Notes: generated from the letters alone by a model not told the origin. A stretch of 64,000 nucleotides of DNA from Neoroseomonas eburnea (GCF_018129005.1 NZ_JAAEDL010000022.1:1-64000), one strand, 5' to 3'. Positions 14,493-24,410 are shown, counted from the first letter of the stretch. Numbers and translations are program-made.

Positions 14493-17400
14493 TCAGCCGG
14501 CCGCCGCCGGCGCGGGCGGCGTCCCCTCGGCCCGAGGCGGGCGAGGCTTGCCGCCGAACACCGTGACGTAGAGCGTCGGCAGGAAGACCAGCGTCAGCAG
14601 CGTCGCCACCATCAGCCCGCCCATGATGGCGAAGGCCATCGGCCCCCAGAACACCGTCGGCGCGATCGGGATCAGGCCGAGCACGGTCGAGATCGCGGTC
14701 AGCAGCATCGGCCGCAGGCGGGAGGAGGCGGCGGCGATCACCGCATCCCAGACCTCCTTGCCCTCGGCCCGGTCGGTCTCGATCTGGATGATCAGGATGA
14801 TCGCGTTCTTCGCGATCATGCCGAGCAGCGACAGGATGCCGAGGATGGCGACGAAGCCGAGCGGCCGGTTGAACACCAGCAGCGCCAGCACGACGCCGAT
14901 GATGCCGAGCGGCAGCAGCGCCAGCACCAGCCCGAGCCGCCGGAAGGAGCCGAGCTGGAACATCAGCAGCGTGAGCATGATGAGCAGCATCATCGGCACC
15001 ACGGCGATGACCGAGGCCTGGCTGTACGCGCTTTCTTCCGCGATGCCGCCGAGATCGACGCGGTAGGGGCGTTCGAGCGTCGCGTTCAGCGCGTCGATGC
15101 GCGGCTGCAGCGCGGCGACGACGGTATCGGGCAGCACGCCCGGATTGACATCGGCGCGCACGGTCAGCGTCGGCACGCGGTTGCGCCGCCAGATCAGCGG
15201 GAATTCCTGCGTGTGCTCGAAGGTGGCGAACTGCGTCAGCGGTACCGTCCGCCCGCCCGGCAGCGACACCTGGAGCGAGCGCAGCGTGTCGAGCGACAGC
15301 CGCTGGTCCGAGGTTGCGCGCACCACCACGTCGATCAGGTAGATGTCGTCGCGCACCTGGGTGATGGCGGTGCCGGTGACGGCGGCGTTGATCGCCGCCG
15401 CCAGCTCGGCGGAGGACAGGCCGAGCCGCCGCGCCTCGTCCTGGTCGACGCGCACGCGCAACTGGCGGGAGGGTTCCATCCAGTCGAAATGGACGTGCCG
15501 GGCGCCGGGCGTGTCCGCCAGCAGCTTCGCCACGTCCTGGGCGATTACCCGCACGCGCTCGATGTCCGGGCCGTTGACGCGGTACTGCAGCGGCCAGCCG
15601 ACCGGCGGGCCGAGCTCGAGCGGATAGACGCGCGAGACGGCGGAGGGGAACTGCTCGGCGAGCAGCGTTTCGAGCCGCCGATGCAGGCGTTCGCGGCCGG
15701 GCAGGTCCTTCGCCACCACCACCGCCTGGGAGAAGAAGGGCAGGGCGAGCTGCACGTTCAGCGGCAGGTAGAAGCGGATGGCGCCGCGGCCGACATAGGT
15801 GCTCCAGCGCTCCACGTCCGGATCCGCGGCGAGCGCGGCATCGAGGCGCCGCGACACCTCCTCCGAGGCGAAGATCGAGGCGTTCTGCGGCAGCGTGACC
15901 TCGACCAGCAGCTCGGTGCGGTCGGAGGAGGGAAAGAACTGCCGCGGCACGAACTGCATGGCGAAGACCGCGACGCCGAACATGACGACGGTGAAGGCGA
16001 TGGTCACCCACTTCGCCCGCATCGCCATGGTCAGGAATGCGGTGTAGCCGCGCAGGATGGCGCCCGGCTTCGCCGGCTCCGCGGAGGCCTTCGGCGCCTT
16101 CAGGATCGCCATGCCGAGCAGCGGCGCGAAGATCACCGCCACGAACCAGGAGACGATCAGCGCGATGCCGACCACGGCGAAGATCGAGAAGGTGTATTCG
16201 CCCGCCGAACTGCGCGCGAAGCCGATCGGCACGAAGCCCGCGATCGTCACCAGCGTGCCGGTCAGCATGGAGGAGGCGAGGCTGCTGTAGGCGAAGGTCG
16301 CCGCCTTGGGCTTGCTGTCGCCGGCCGCCAGCCGCCGGATCATGGCGTCGATGGTCGTCATCGCGTCGTCGACCAGCAGCGTCAGCGCGATGATCAGCGC
16401 GCCGAGCGAGATGCGCTGCAGGTCGATGCCGAAGACCGACATCAGCGGGAAGACGATGGCGAGGGTCAGGGGTATCGACAGCGCGACCACCGAGCCCGCC
16501 CGCATGCCGAGCGCCACGAAGGACGCCGCCATGATGATCAGGATCGCCTGCCACAGGCTGTCGGTGAAGTCGCCGATCGCCTCATCGACCGTCACCGCCT
16601 GGTCGGCGACCAGGACGGGCTCGATGCCGATCGGCAGGCCGGCGCGGATCTCCTCCATCGCCGCCTTGATGTTGCGGCCGAGCGCGAGGATGTCCCCCGA
16701 ATCGCGCATGGCGACGGCGAGGCCGATCGCCGGCTGGCCGTTCACGCGGAACATCGGCTGCGGCGGATCGGCGGTGGCGCGGCGCACCTCGGCGATGTCG
16801 CCCAGGCGGAAGACGCGGTCGCCTGCGACGAAGTTGACGTTGCGGATGTCCTGCTCGTTCGTGAAGGCGCCGGAGACGCGGACCAACAGGCGTTCCTGCC
16901 CGGTCTCCACCAGGCCGGCCGGGCGCACCAGGTTCTGCGCCTGCAGGGCCGCGATGAGCGCGCCCCGGTTCAGGCCGAGGCCGGCGAGGCGCTCGGTCGA
17001 GAACTCGATGAAGATGCGCTCGTCCTGGGCGCCGAGGATCTCCACCTTCGAGACATCGGGCACCAGCAGCAGGCGGGACCGCGCGGCTTCCACGTGGTCG
17101 CGCAGCTCGCGCTGGGTGAAGCCGTCCGCGGTGAAGCCGTAGATGATGCCGAAGGTGTCGCCGAAATCGTCGTTGAAGAACGGCCCGACCACGCCCTGCG
17201 GCAGGGTGTGGCGCATGTCGGCGACGCGGCGGCGCACCTGATACCACATGTCCGGCACCACCGAGGGCGGCGTCGATCCCTTGAGGTCGACGAAGATCGT
17301 TGTCTGCCCCGGCACGGTGTAGGAGCGCAGGTTGTCGAGGTTCGGCGTCTCCTGCAGGGTGCGCTCGAGCCTTTCCGTCACCTGCAGCAGCGTCTCCTCG

Positions 17401-17576
17401 ATCGTCGCGCCGGGCCAGACGGCGGAGACGATCATGGTGCGGAAGGTGAAGGCCGGGTCCTCGTTGCGCCCGAGCTTGAGGAAGGCGAAGGAGCCTGCCA
17501 CCAGCGCGACGATCATGAAGTAGACGACGAGCGAACGCCGCCCGATCGCCCATTCGGAGAGATTGGGCCCGATCAT
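14493..17576 (-). CDS. RND-family efflux pump, inner-membrane permease
   Basis: The 1027-residue protein has the standard length and two-fold repeat of HAE1/AcrB-like pumps: 12 membrane helices and two large periplasmic loops. FVDLKGSTPP and GPFFNDDFGDTFGIIYGF are in the first porter domain. LLVDDAMTTIDAMIRR near helix 4 supplies the proton-relay acids (usually DDA/DDE). It exports hydrophobic compounds using the proton gradient, with the adaptor upstream. It overlaps the adaptor by four bases and is followed one base later by mrpE. No outer-membrane channel gene is present in this run. Substrate is unknown. Confidence 0.92.
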   Translation of the reverse strand: MIGPNLSEWAIGRRSLVVYFMIVALVAGSFAFLKLGRNEDPAFTFRTMIVSAVWPGATIEETLLQVTERLERTLQETPNLDNLRSYTVPGQTTIFVDLKGSTPPSVVPDMWYQVRRRVADMRHTLPQGVVGPFFNDDFGDTFGIIYGFTADGFTQRELRDHVEAARSRLLLVPDVSKVEILGAQDERIFIEFSTERLAGLGLNRGALIAALQAQNLVRPAGLVETGQERLLVRVSGAFTNEQDIRNVNFVAGDRVFRLGDIAEVRRATADPPQPMFRVNGQPAIGLAVAMRDSGDILALGRNIKAAMEEIRAGLPIGIEPVLVADQAVTVDEAIGDFTDSLWQAILIIMAASFVALGMRAGSVVALSIPLTLAIVFPLMSVFGIDLQRISLGALIIALTLLVDDAMTTIDAMIRRLAAGDSKPKAATFAYSSLASSMLTGTLVTIAGFVPIGFARSSAGEYTFSIFAVVGIALIVSWFVAVIFAPLLGMAILKAPKASAEPAKPGAILRGYTAFLTMAMRAKWVTIAFTVVMFGVAVFAMQFVPRQFFPSSDRTELLVEVTLPQNASIFASEEVSRRLDAALAADPDVERWSTYVGRGAIRFYLPLNVQLALPFFSQAVVVAKDLPGRERLHRRLETLLAEQFPSAVSRVYPLELGPPVGWPLQYRVNGPDIERVRVIAQDVAKLLADTPGARHVHFDWMEPSRQLRVRVDQDEARRLGLSSAELAAAINAAVTGTAITQVRDDIYLIDVVVRATSDQRLSLDTLRSLQVSLPGGRTVPLTQFATFEHTQEFPLIWRRNRVPTLTVRADVNPGVLPDTVVAALQPRIDALNATLERPYRVDLGGIAEESAYSQASVIAVVPMMLLIMLTLLMFQLGSFRRLGLVLALLPLGIIGVVLALLVFNRPLGFVAILGILSLLGMIAKNAIILIIQIETDRAEGKEVWDAVIAAASSRLRPMLLTAISTVLGLIPIAPTVFWGPMAFAIMGGLMVATLLTLVFLPTLYVTVFGGKPRPPRAEGTPPAPAAAG

Positions 17577-18673
17577 CGTGCGCCGCCGAGCAGGCGCACC
17601 TTCTGGCCCGGCCTGAGCGCCTGGACGCCGGCCGTGACCACGATCTCACCGGGTTCGAGCCCGCTGCCGACGACGACATGGCCGGGGTCGTGGCGGACCA
17701 GCTCGACCGTGCGCAGCGCGACGGTCTGCTCGGCCGGGTTCACCACCCAGACGGCAGGCTGTCGGTCGGCCCGCGTCAGCGCCGAGGCCGGGATGGCGAA
17801 GCCCGCGCTCGCGCCGAGCGTCAGCCGCCCCGTCACGGTGGCGCCGAGGCGCATCGCCGGCGGCGGATCGGCGAGGCCGACGCGCACCTGGAAGGTGCCG
17901 GTCACCGCATCGGCGCGCGGTGCCACTTCCCGCACCCGGCCGGTGGTGCGCACATTCGGGTCGGTGGCGAGCACCACCTCGATCACCGGGTTGGCGGGCG
18001 CCTGGTCCTTCAGCGTCGGCGGCACGTCGAACACCGCGTCGCGGCCCTCGTCGCGCGCCACCTGCACGATCATGCGGCCGGGCTGCACCACCTCCCCCGG
18101 CTCGGCACCGCGCTGGGTGACGCGGCCGTTCACGTCACTGACGAGCTCGGTGTAGCCGAGCCGTGTCTCGGCGATGCCGACCTGCGCCTCGGCGGCATCG
18201 ACGGCCGATTGCGCGCTCTGGCGCGTCTGCGCCGCCTGGTCGTAGCGGACGCGGGTGGTCCAGCCGTCGCGCAGCAACTCGGACTGGCGCCAGTAGTTGT
18301 TCTGCGCCTCGACGAGCTGCGCCCGCGCGGCGGCGAGCTGGGCACGGGCGGCGCGCAGGCCGTTCTCCTCGTTCTCGCGGTTCAGCCGCGCCACCACCTG
18401 GCCGGCGCGCACCGTGTCGCCGACATTGACCAGGCGTTCCACCAAGCGGCCGTCGATGCGGAAGGCGAGGTTCACCTCGGTCTCGGCCTGCACGGTGCCG
18501 GTCAGGGAGACGACCTCTCCGCCCGCGGCGCGTTCCACCGTCACGACGCGGACGGGGCGGATCTCCGGCGGCGCCGGCGGCGGCCCGCCGTCGCAGGCGG
18601 CGAGCAGGCCGATGGCGAGCGCGCAGGGCAGGGCGGCGCGACGAGGGGGCCGAGGGAACCGGTGTTGCATCAT
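17573..18673 (-). CDS. RND efflux periplasmic adaptor lipoprotein
   Basis: The 366-residue membrane-fusion protein has a lipoprotein signal ending GLLAAC (lipidated Cys near residue 27). The chain then gives a first beta-barrel strand (VVTVERAAGGEV), the lipoyl half-motif (NLAFRIDGRLVERLVNVGDTVRAGQ), an alpha-helical hairpin with repeated RAQLAAARAQL, and the second lipoyl half (VNGRVTQRGAEPGEVVQPGR). It links the permease to an outer-membrane channel. A second in-frame ATG one codon later is also possible. The 186-base space before it should hold the promoter of the nine-gene run. Confidence 0.9.
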   Translation of the reverse strand: MMQHRFPRPPRRAALPCALAIGLLAACDGGPPPAPPEIRPVRVVTVERAAGGEVVSLTGTVQAETEVNLAFRIDGRLVERLVNVGDTVRAGQVVARLNRENEENGLRAARAQLAAARAQLVEAQNNYWRQSELLRDGWTTRVRYDQAAQTRQSAQSAVDAAEAQVGIAETRLGYTELVSDVNGRVTQRGAEPGEVVQPGRMIVQVARDEGRDAVFDVPPTLKDQAPANPVIEVVLATDPNVRTTGRVREVAPRADAVTGTFQVRVGLADPPPAMRLGATVTGRLTLGASAGFAIPASALTRADRQPAVWVVNPAEQTVALRTVELVRHDPGHVVVGSGLEPGEIVVTAGVQALRPGQKVRLLGGAR

Positions 18674-18859
18674 GGTGTCCAGTGTCGGCGTATCATTCGG
18701 GAGGGATCGTCATTACGCTCATGCCTTCCCGGCGGGGCCATGCGCAAGGCAAAGTCTGAAGGCACCCGGTCTGTCGGCATCGGCACGCTCCGGAGCCTAG
18801 GCGGGCCACGCCCCGCTGTGATGCGCCGTCTGTCCCATGGATGCTCCGGGCGTCCCGCC

Positions 18860-20314
18860 TCATCGCATCGGCACCGCTTCGGTCACCCGGCCAAGCAGGT
18901 AGGGAAAGAACGGATTCGACGTCACACGGGAGAGCTGGTCGAGTCCCACCGCGAGCACCCCACGCTCCCCGCGGATCGCGATGGCGCCCAGTCGCGCGCC
19001 GAAATCTTCCGCCGGATCCGGATCCGCGCCGTAGAGCCCGTCCTGCGGCGGGAAGGGGATCGCGACATGGGACAGGGAGAAGACATCCCTCGGCCAGACG
19101 GCGCCGAGGACGGCCGTCTCATCCTCCCGCGCGCCGGCGGGGGTGCGCCGCGCCAGCACCGCATCGGTTTGCGGCCCGGCATTGGTGACGATCGTCAGCG
19201 CGTAGGCGCGCGGCGCGGGCGGCAGGATGCGGCCCAGCACCGCATAGGCGCCGGCGGCGAAGAGCGGCCCGAAGCGCGCATTGCGGTTGAGGTCGAACAG
19301 CACGACCTCGCTGCCGTTCTCCGGCAGCCGCGCATAGAGGGCGGACAGCACCGCCGGCGTCGAGACCGTGGCATCGACCACCGACTGGAAGGTCAGCACC
19401 GGCGGCATCGCCGAAAGCCGCCCCGCCGCCGCCAGCCGGTCGAGCTGCGCCTGCAGCGCCGCGGTCAGCCGGTGGGTCTGGCGCGCCGCGTTGACCGGGA
19501 AGGAATTGTATTTGAACGGGTTGAACTCCGGCTGCACGTCGAGCCAGGCGGCGCGGGCAAAGCGCGGCAGCAGCGAAGGCAGGCCGGCGATGCCGGCGAA
19601 GCGCGCGAAGGCCGTCACGCCCACCATGGGCGAGAGCAGCACGATGCGCTCTGCGCGCGGCAGGCGCGGGTCCTCGATCGCGTCAAGTTGATGCTTCAGC
19701 GCCAGGGCGCCGCCGTTGGAGTAGCCTACCAGGTGGATCGGCCGCTCCTGGCCGATGCGCGCCCGTGCCTCGCGCACCGCGAGCCGCGTCGCCGCCATCC
19801 AGTCCTCCCAGGCCGCGCGCGTCAGCCCGGCAGGGACGGTGCCGTGGCCGGGCAGGCGGATGGCGATGGCGAGGAAGCCGCGCCCGCGATAGGCCTCGGC
19901 GAGATGCCGCAGGCTGAAGGGCGCGTCGGTCAGCCCGTGCAGGAAGACGGCGGCGCCGATCGGCGCGCCTGCGGGCTCCAGCACGAAGGAACGGTTCCAG
20001 TCCTGCGCGAAGCGCCCCGGATGCACCGGGCTGCCGGCGAAGAAGCGGTTGGCTGGCACGCGCTCGTCGGGTTCGAGCGCCTCCGTCACCTCCCGCCGCA
20101 CGGTCGCGAAGGCGGCCTCCTCCGCCGCCATCCAGCGGCGCCAGTCGGCGGCGTCGAGTTCATCCGGGCCCAGTTCCTCCGGCACCACGGTGTGCCACGC
20201 CGCGAGCGGCGGACCCTGCTCGGCTTCCCAGGCACGCACGCCGAGAAACAGCAGCAGCAGGACACCGAGCGTCACTGCCCCGCGCACCAGCCAGCGCCGC
20301 GTGAAGGACACCAT
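18860..20314 (-). CDS. Membrane-anchored alpha/beta hydrolase
   Basis: The 484-residue protein has an N-terminal membrane anchor (LVRGAVTLGVLLLLFLGV, no cleavage site evident). The hydrolase core contains AVFLHGLTDAPFSLRHLAE (oxyanion His-Gly), the nucleophile elbow VGYSNGGALA, and late Asp and His candidates (VVDATVS, LSHVAIPFPPQDG). It is larger than simple lysophospholipase-type enzymes because of an extra N-terminal region and an insertion before the last His. It faces divergent to the AI-2E gene. The substrate is not predictable; ester or lipid hydrolysis at the inner membrane is the family expectation. Confidence 0.75.
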   Translation of the reverse strand: MVSFTRRWLVRGAVTLGVLLLLFLGVRAWEAEQGPPLAAWHTVVPEELGPDELDAADWRRWMAAEEAAFATVRREVTEALEPDERVPANRFFAGSPVHPGRFAQDWNRSFVLEPAGAPIGAAVFLHGLTDAPFSLRHLAEAYRGRGFLAIAIRLPGHGTVPAGLTRAAWEDWMAATRLAVREARARIGQERPIHLVGYSNGGALALKHQLDAIEDPRLPRAERIVLLSPMVGVTAFARFAGIAGLPSLLPRFARAAWLDVQPEFNPFKYNSFPVNAARQTHRLTAALQAQLDRLAAAGRLSAMPPVLTFQSVVDATVSTPAVLSALYARLPENGSEVVLFDLNRNARFGPLFAAGAYAVLGRILPPAPRAYALTIVTNAGPQTDAVLARRTPAGAREDETAVLGAVWPRDVFSLSHVAIPFPPQDGLYGADPDPAEDFGARLGAIAIRGERGVLAVGLDQLSRVTSNPFFPYLLGRVTEAVPMR

Positions 20315-20439
20315 CTGCGACTCCCGTCCGTTGCCGCGAAGCTCGCACGGAACGACGCCGGAACCGAAGCCCTTGCACGTCGCGCCGCGACGACCGAGTC
20401 TGGCGCGCCATCCTCGGGGAGCCTGCGCGGTGACGTTCC

Positions 20440-21471
20440 ATGAATCCTGATCGCGGTCTTCGCGTGCTGCTTGGCCTCTGCGCCGCGGTGCTGGTCGCGG
20501 CGGCCTTGCAGGCGGGGCAGGCGATCTTCGCGCCGGTGGTCTTCGCCGTCTTCGTCATCGCCCTTGTCTGGCCGGTGCAGCGCGCGGTGCAGGCGCGCAT
20601 TCCGGCGGCGCTTGCCATGATCGGCACGGTGCTGGTGACGCTGGTCGTGGTGGCGGCACTCGTGATGTCCATCGCCTGGGCCTTCGGGCGGGTGGCGCAA
20701 TGGGTGGTGGCGAACGCGTCGCAGCTCCAGGTGCTCTACAATGCCAAGATCGCCTGGCTCGAATCGCAGGGCATCGCCGCGGCTGGCCCGCTTGCCGAGC
20801 AGTTCGACGTGCGCTGGCTGGTGCGCATCGCGCAGGGCGTGCTCGGCCAGCTCCAGGGTGTCATCAGCTTCGTCGTGGTGACGGCGGTCTTCGTCATCCT
20901 TGGGCTGCTCGAGGTCGGGCAGGTGGCCTCCCAGCTCGCCTGCCGGAAGCAGAGCGGCGCGGCGCAGGGCGTGCTCGCGGGACTTGCCGAGAGCGCGTCG
21001 AAGCTGCGCGCCTACATGCTCGTGCGGACCTTCGCCAGCGTGCTGACCGGCGCGGCGGTGTGGGCCTTCGCGCTGTACATGGGGCTCGACCTGGCGGCCG
21101 AATGGGGCGTCATCGCCCTGGTGCTGAACTACATCCCCTTCATCGGGCCGCTGATCGCGACCGTCTTCCCGACCGCCGTCGCGCTTCTGCAATTCGGATC
21201 CTGGCAGGTGGTGGTGACGGTCTTCGCCGTGCTCCAGGTGATCCAGTTCCTGATCGGGTCCTACCTGGAGCCGCGGCTGGCCGGAAAGCACCTGTCCGTG
21301 TCGCCCTTCATGGTGCTGGTCGCGGTGTTCCTCGGGGCGTTCCTGTGGGGGATCCCGGGGGCCTTCATCGGCGTGCCGGTGCTGATCGCGGCGCTGACGC
21401 TGTGCGAGCAGTTCGAGGAAAGCCGCTGGGTGGCGGAACTGCTGTCGGGGCGCGGGGCCGGCGCGGAATGA
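20440..21471 (+). CDS. AI-2E/PerM-family transporter
   Basis: The 343-residue protein has eight predicted membrane helices. Two N-terminal pairs come first, then a soluble part around residues 80-150, and then the C-terminal bundle with the family hallmark NYIPFIGPLIATVFP and a final GIPGAFIGVPV. Members export small molecules or act as sodium/proton antiporters; function is not decided by sequence. It stands alone, with the hydrolase divergent on one side and the GntP gene convergent on the other, separated by hairpin repeats. Confidence 0.88.
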   Translation: MNPDRGLRVLLGLCAAVLVAAALQAGQAIFAPVVFAVFVIALVWPVQRAVQARIPAALAMIGTVLVTLVVVAALVMSIAWAFGRVAQWVVANASQLQVLYNAKIAWLESQGIAAAGPLAEQFDVRWLVRIAQGVLGQLQGVISFVVVTAVFVILGLLEVGQVASQLACRKQSGAAQGVLAGLAESASKLRAYMLVRTFASVLTGAAVWAFALYMGLDLAAEWGVIALVLNYIPFIGPLIATVFPTAVALLQFGSWQVVVTVFAVLQVIQFLIGSYLEPRLAGKHLSVSPFMVLVAVFLGAFLWGIPGAFIGVPVLIAALTLCEQFEESRWVAELLSGRGAGAE

Positions 21472-21495
21472 TGCGACCCGTGCCTGGCGTGGCGC

Positions 21496-21836
21496 GGGGA
21501 GGGCTCTGCCCTCCCCGGACCCCACCCGCCAAAGGCCGAAAGGCCTTTGGAAACCGGGAGATAACATCAGCGCCACGAGTTCTTCACTCGTGCCGAGGCC
21601 GCGAATGCGGCCCGCCGGTGGTCCGGCGCAGCCAAGCAGACCGGAAGTTTGCGCCCGGCGCCTGAGGGCAGGAAAAGCCTCATGCCAGCGGTCGCGAGTA
21701 GCGGCCGCTTGTATGAGGGGTGCGTGCCACGTCGGCGTGCGGCACCCCCGCGGCGGCAGATTGTTCAGGTGACGGGTTCCGAGGGCCTTTCGGCCCTCGG
21801 CGGGGTGAGGTCCGGAGAGGGGCGGCGCCCCTCTCC
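21496..21836. repeat. Family B hairpin cluster, copy 2
   Basis: The 373-base space between two convergent genes has hairpins GGGGAGGGC-TCT-GCCCTCCCC (21496-21516), CCAAAGGCC-GAAA-GGCCTTTGG (21529-21550), GAGGGCC-TTTC-GGCCCTC (21781-21798) and GGAGAGGGGC-GGC-GCCCCTCTCC (21814-21836). Between the two pairs is about 230 bases without a convincing gene. It includes shorter inverted pieces such as CACGAGTTCTTCACTCGTG (21576-21594). Confidence 0.82.
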
Positions 21837-21844
21837 GCTGCCCC

Positions 21845-23299
21845 TCAGAACGACCCGACCACGCTCCCCAGCACGATCACCGCGGCCAGCGCCAGCAAGG
21901 CGCTGACGATGCAAGCCATGACGATGTCGATGTAGCTGGTCTTGTGCGTGCAGCCGCAGACGGCGAGCAGCGTCACCACCGCGCCGTTGTGCGGCAGGCT
22001 GTCCAGCGTGCCGGCGCCGATCACCGCGACGCGGTGCAGCAGGTCCGGGTTGATCCCCTGCTGGGCGGCGATCTGCATGTAGGTCGGCCCCAGCGCATCG
22101 AGCGCGATGGTCAGGCCGCCCGAGGCCGAGCCGGTCAGCGCCGCGAGGATGTTCGTCGCGACCGCCAGGGAAACCAGCGGCCCGCCGCCGATGCCCAGCA
22201 CCCATTGGCGCACCGCCTCGAAGGCCGGCATGGCGGCCACCACCGCGCCGAAGCCCACCAGGCTCGCCACGCTGACCACCGGCAGGACCGAGGCATTGGC
22301 GCCGGCGGTCATGGTGGCGCGCAGCTTCGGCACGCTGAAGCCGTTGGCCAGGATGACGACGATGATGGCGACGAACAGCGCCGTCACCACCGACCACACG
22401 CCGGCGACGGCGGTGAGCGTCGTGCCGCCGAAGCGCGGCTCGGCCAGGAAGCTGGCGTCGAGGCGCGGCAGGATGAAGAAGGACATCAGCAGGTTGACGA
22501 CCACGACGACGAACAGCGGTGCCGCCGCGATCAGGATGGACGGCGGCTCCTTGACGCTCTCGCTGTGGTGGATCTCGGCGGGGTCGAAGCCCTGCGACGT
22601 GGTCGCGCGCTCGCGCACGATGGGGTCCTCGGTGGCGGCCTCGGTGGCGTCTTCGGGCCCGTCGCCGAAGCCTTCACCCGCCGCGCGCGCCCGCGCCTCC
22701 GCCCGCTGCAGCCACCACAGACCGAAGGCCAGCATGATGGCCGAGGCGATGATGCCGAGCCCCGGCGCCGCGAAAGGCGTGGTGCCGAAGAAGGGCATCG
22801 GGATCGCGTTCTGGATCGCCGGCGTGCCGGGCAGGGCCGACATGGTGAAGGTGGAGGTGCCAAGGGCGATCGCACCAGGCATCAGCCGGCGCGGGATGCC
22901 GCCGGCGCGGAACAGCCCTTCGGCCATCGGCACCAGCACGAAGAAGGCGACGAACAGGCTGACGCCGCCATAGGTGACCGCGGCGCCGGCCAGCACCACC
23001 GCGAGGATGGCGCGCTGCGGCCCGAGCTTCGCGGTGGTCCAGCGGGAGATCGCCTCGACCGAGCCGCTGTCCTCCATCAGCTTGCCGAACAGCGCGCCCA
23101 ACAGGAAGATCGGGAAGAACTGCGCGATGAACTGCGCCGCGCTGCCCATGAAGGTCTGCGTCCAGTGGGCGAGCAGCGGCTCGCCGGCGAAGGCCGCCGC
23201 CACCATCGCCGCGATGGGCGCGAGCAGCAGCACCGAGGAGCCGCGATAGGCCAGCGCGACGAGGATCGCGAGGCCGATGAGGATTCCGGACAGCCCCAT
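21845..23299 (-). CDS. GntP-family permease
   Basis: The 484-residue transporter has about 12 helices, with the family's GGVSLFVAFFVLVPMAEGLFR, ALPGTPAIQNAIPMPFFGTTPFAAPG and TGSASGGLTIALDALGPTYM segments. The C-terminal VAVIGAGTLDSLPHNGAVVTLL also matches. GntP members carry gluconate or short hydroxy acids across the inner membrane; some are used for 3-hydroxybutyrate. It starts three bases after the patatin stop, so the two form an operon. A link to polyhydroxybutyrate or hydroxybutyrate use is an inference from this pairing. Confidence 0.88.
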   Translation of the reverse strand: MGLSGILIGLAILVALAYRGSSVLLLAPIAAMVAAAFAGEPLLAHWTQTFMGSAAQFIAQFFPIFLLGALFGKLMEDSGSVEAISRWTTAKLGPQRAILAVVLAGAAVTYGGVSLFVAFFVLVPMAEGLFRAGGIPRRLMPGAIALGTSTFTMSALPGTPAIQNAIPMPFFGTTPFAAPGLGIIASAIMLAFGLWWLQRAEARARAAGEGFGDGPEDATEAATEDPIVRERATTSQGFDPAEIHHSESVKEPPSILIAAAPLFVVVVVNLLMSFFILPRLDASFLAEPRFGGTTLTAVAGVWSVVTALFVAIIVVILANGFSVPKLRATMTAGANASVLPVVSVASLVGFGAVVAAMPAFEAVRQWVLGIGGGPLVSLAVATNILAALTGSASGGLTIALDALGPTYMQIAAQQGINPDLLHRVAVIGAGTLDSLPHNGAVVTLLAVCGCTHKTSYIDIVMACIVSALLALAAVIVLGSVVGSF

Positions 23300-23302
23300 G
23301 GG

Positions 23303-24349
23303 TCAGTCCATCTTCAACAGGGTGTCGATGGGCAGGGTGGAACGCGTGCCCAGGGCGGGTCCGTGCTCGGCCATGAAGGTCTCGGCCGCGCGGCGGCCTT
23401 CGTCTCGCAGCATGGTCAGGAACTCCCATTCGGCGTTCAGCTTGGAAGAGGCGCCGAGTCCCAGCAGCACGTCGCTGCGCACCAGGTGGACGCGCATCTT
23501 CGCCCAGTGCGCGGTCTTCTCGTCGCCGGGATCGGCCACCTGGCGGAGCAGCGCGATCATCTGCAGCTCCTTCAGCAGGACGGCGTTGAAGGCGACCTCG
23601 TTCAGCCGGTTGAGGATGTCCCGCGCGGTCTTCGGGATGCCCGGCCGCTCCACCGGGTTGATGCCGACGATGATGGTGTCGTCCGAGACGCACTCGTTGA
23701 TCAGCGGCGTCATGGTCGGGTTGCCCGAATAGCCGCCGTCCCAATAGGCCTGCCCGTCGATCTCCACCGCCTGGAACATGAAGGGCAGGCAGGCCGAGGC
23801 GAGCAGCGCCGCGGGCGAGACGTCGCTGTTGCGGAACACCCGCGGCCGGCCGGTGTGCACATTGGTCGCGGTGATGAACAGCTTGACCGGGGAGGCGGTC
23901 AGCCGTTCGAAATCCACCGTCTCGGCCAGGATCGAGGCGAGCGGGTTGGGCAGGCCGAAATCGAGGTCGTAGGGCGAGAAGATCCGCGTCGCCATGTCCA
24001 TCGCGAGGTAGGCGGGCGAGTTGTCCAGCGTCCAGCGCCCGAGCAGCACGTCGAGCGGCCCGCGCCGCAGCGGGCTCAAGGCGGCGGCGTCCGAGACACG
24101 CCGCCAGAAGGTTTCGAGCGCCGCCTTCGCCCCCGCCGCACCGCCATGCATGAGGCCATGCGCCATCACCGCCGCGTTCATCGCCCCGGCCGAGGTGCCC
24201 GAGACGGCCTCGATGGTCAGCCACTCCTCGTCGAGCAGCCGGTCGAGCACGCCCCAGGTGAAGGCGCCGTGGCTGCCGCCGCCCTGCAGGGCGAGGTCCA
24301 CGAGCAGGGGCGCGCGTCCGGCGGAACGGCGGGCTGGGCGTTGAGCCAT
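23303..24349 (-). CDS. Patatin-like phospholipase (with DUF3734-type C-terminus)
   Basis: The 348-residue cytosolic hydrolase has a Ser-Asp dyad. It shows the oxyanion glycine motif LALQGGGSHGAFTWG, the nucleophile in AVSGTSAGAMNAAV and the acid in WDGGYSGNP. The C-terminal 80 residues resemble the DUF3734 extension of alphaproteobacterial patatins that often sit beside hydroxybutyrate genes. It is the first gene before the GntP permease. It acts on lipid acyl esters or, in this subgroup, possibly on polyhydroxyalkanoate; the substrate is not shown. Confidence 0.85.
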   Translation of the reverse strand: MAQRPARRSAGRAPLLVDLALQGGGSHGAFTWGVLDRLLDEEWLTIEAVSGTSAGAMNAAVMAHGLMHGGAAGAKAALETFWRRVSDAAALSPLRRGPLDVLLGRWTLDNSPAYLAMDMATRIFSPYDLDFGLPNPLASILAETVDFERLTASPVKLFITATNVHTGRPRVFRNSDVSPAALLASACLPFMFQAVEIDGQAYWDGGYSGNPTMTPLINECVSDDTIIVGINPVERPGIPKTARDILNRLNEVAFNAVLLKELQMIALLRQVADPGDEKTAHWAKMRVHLVRSDVLLGLGASSKLNAEWEFLTMLRDEGRRAAETFMAEHGPALGTRSTLPIDTLLKMD

Positions 24350-24410
24350 GGTCGATCACCTCGGTGGCCGGCGTCGGTCCCGGACCTTCGCCCGGCACCG
24401 CCCCGACGGC

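Noticed and set aside
14193-18155. A 1320-codon plus-strand open frame opposite the RND pump and mrp genes
   Set aside because: It is an antisense shadow in high-GC DNA: rich in Arg, His, Asp and Gln with no domain, and the opposite strand encodes complete RND and Mrp families.
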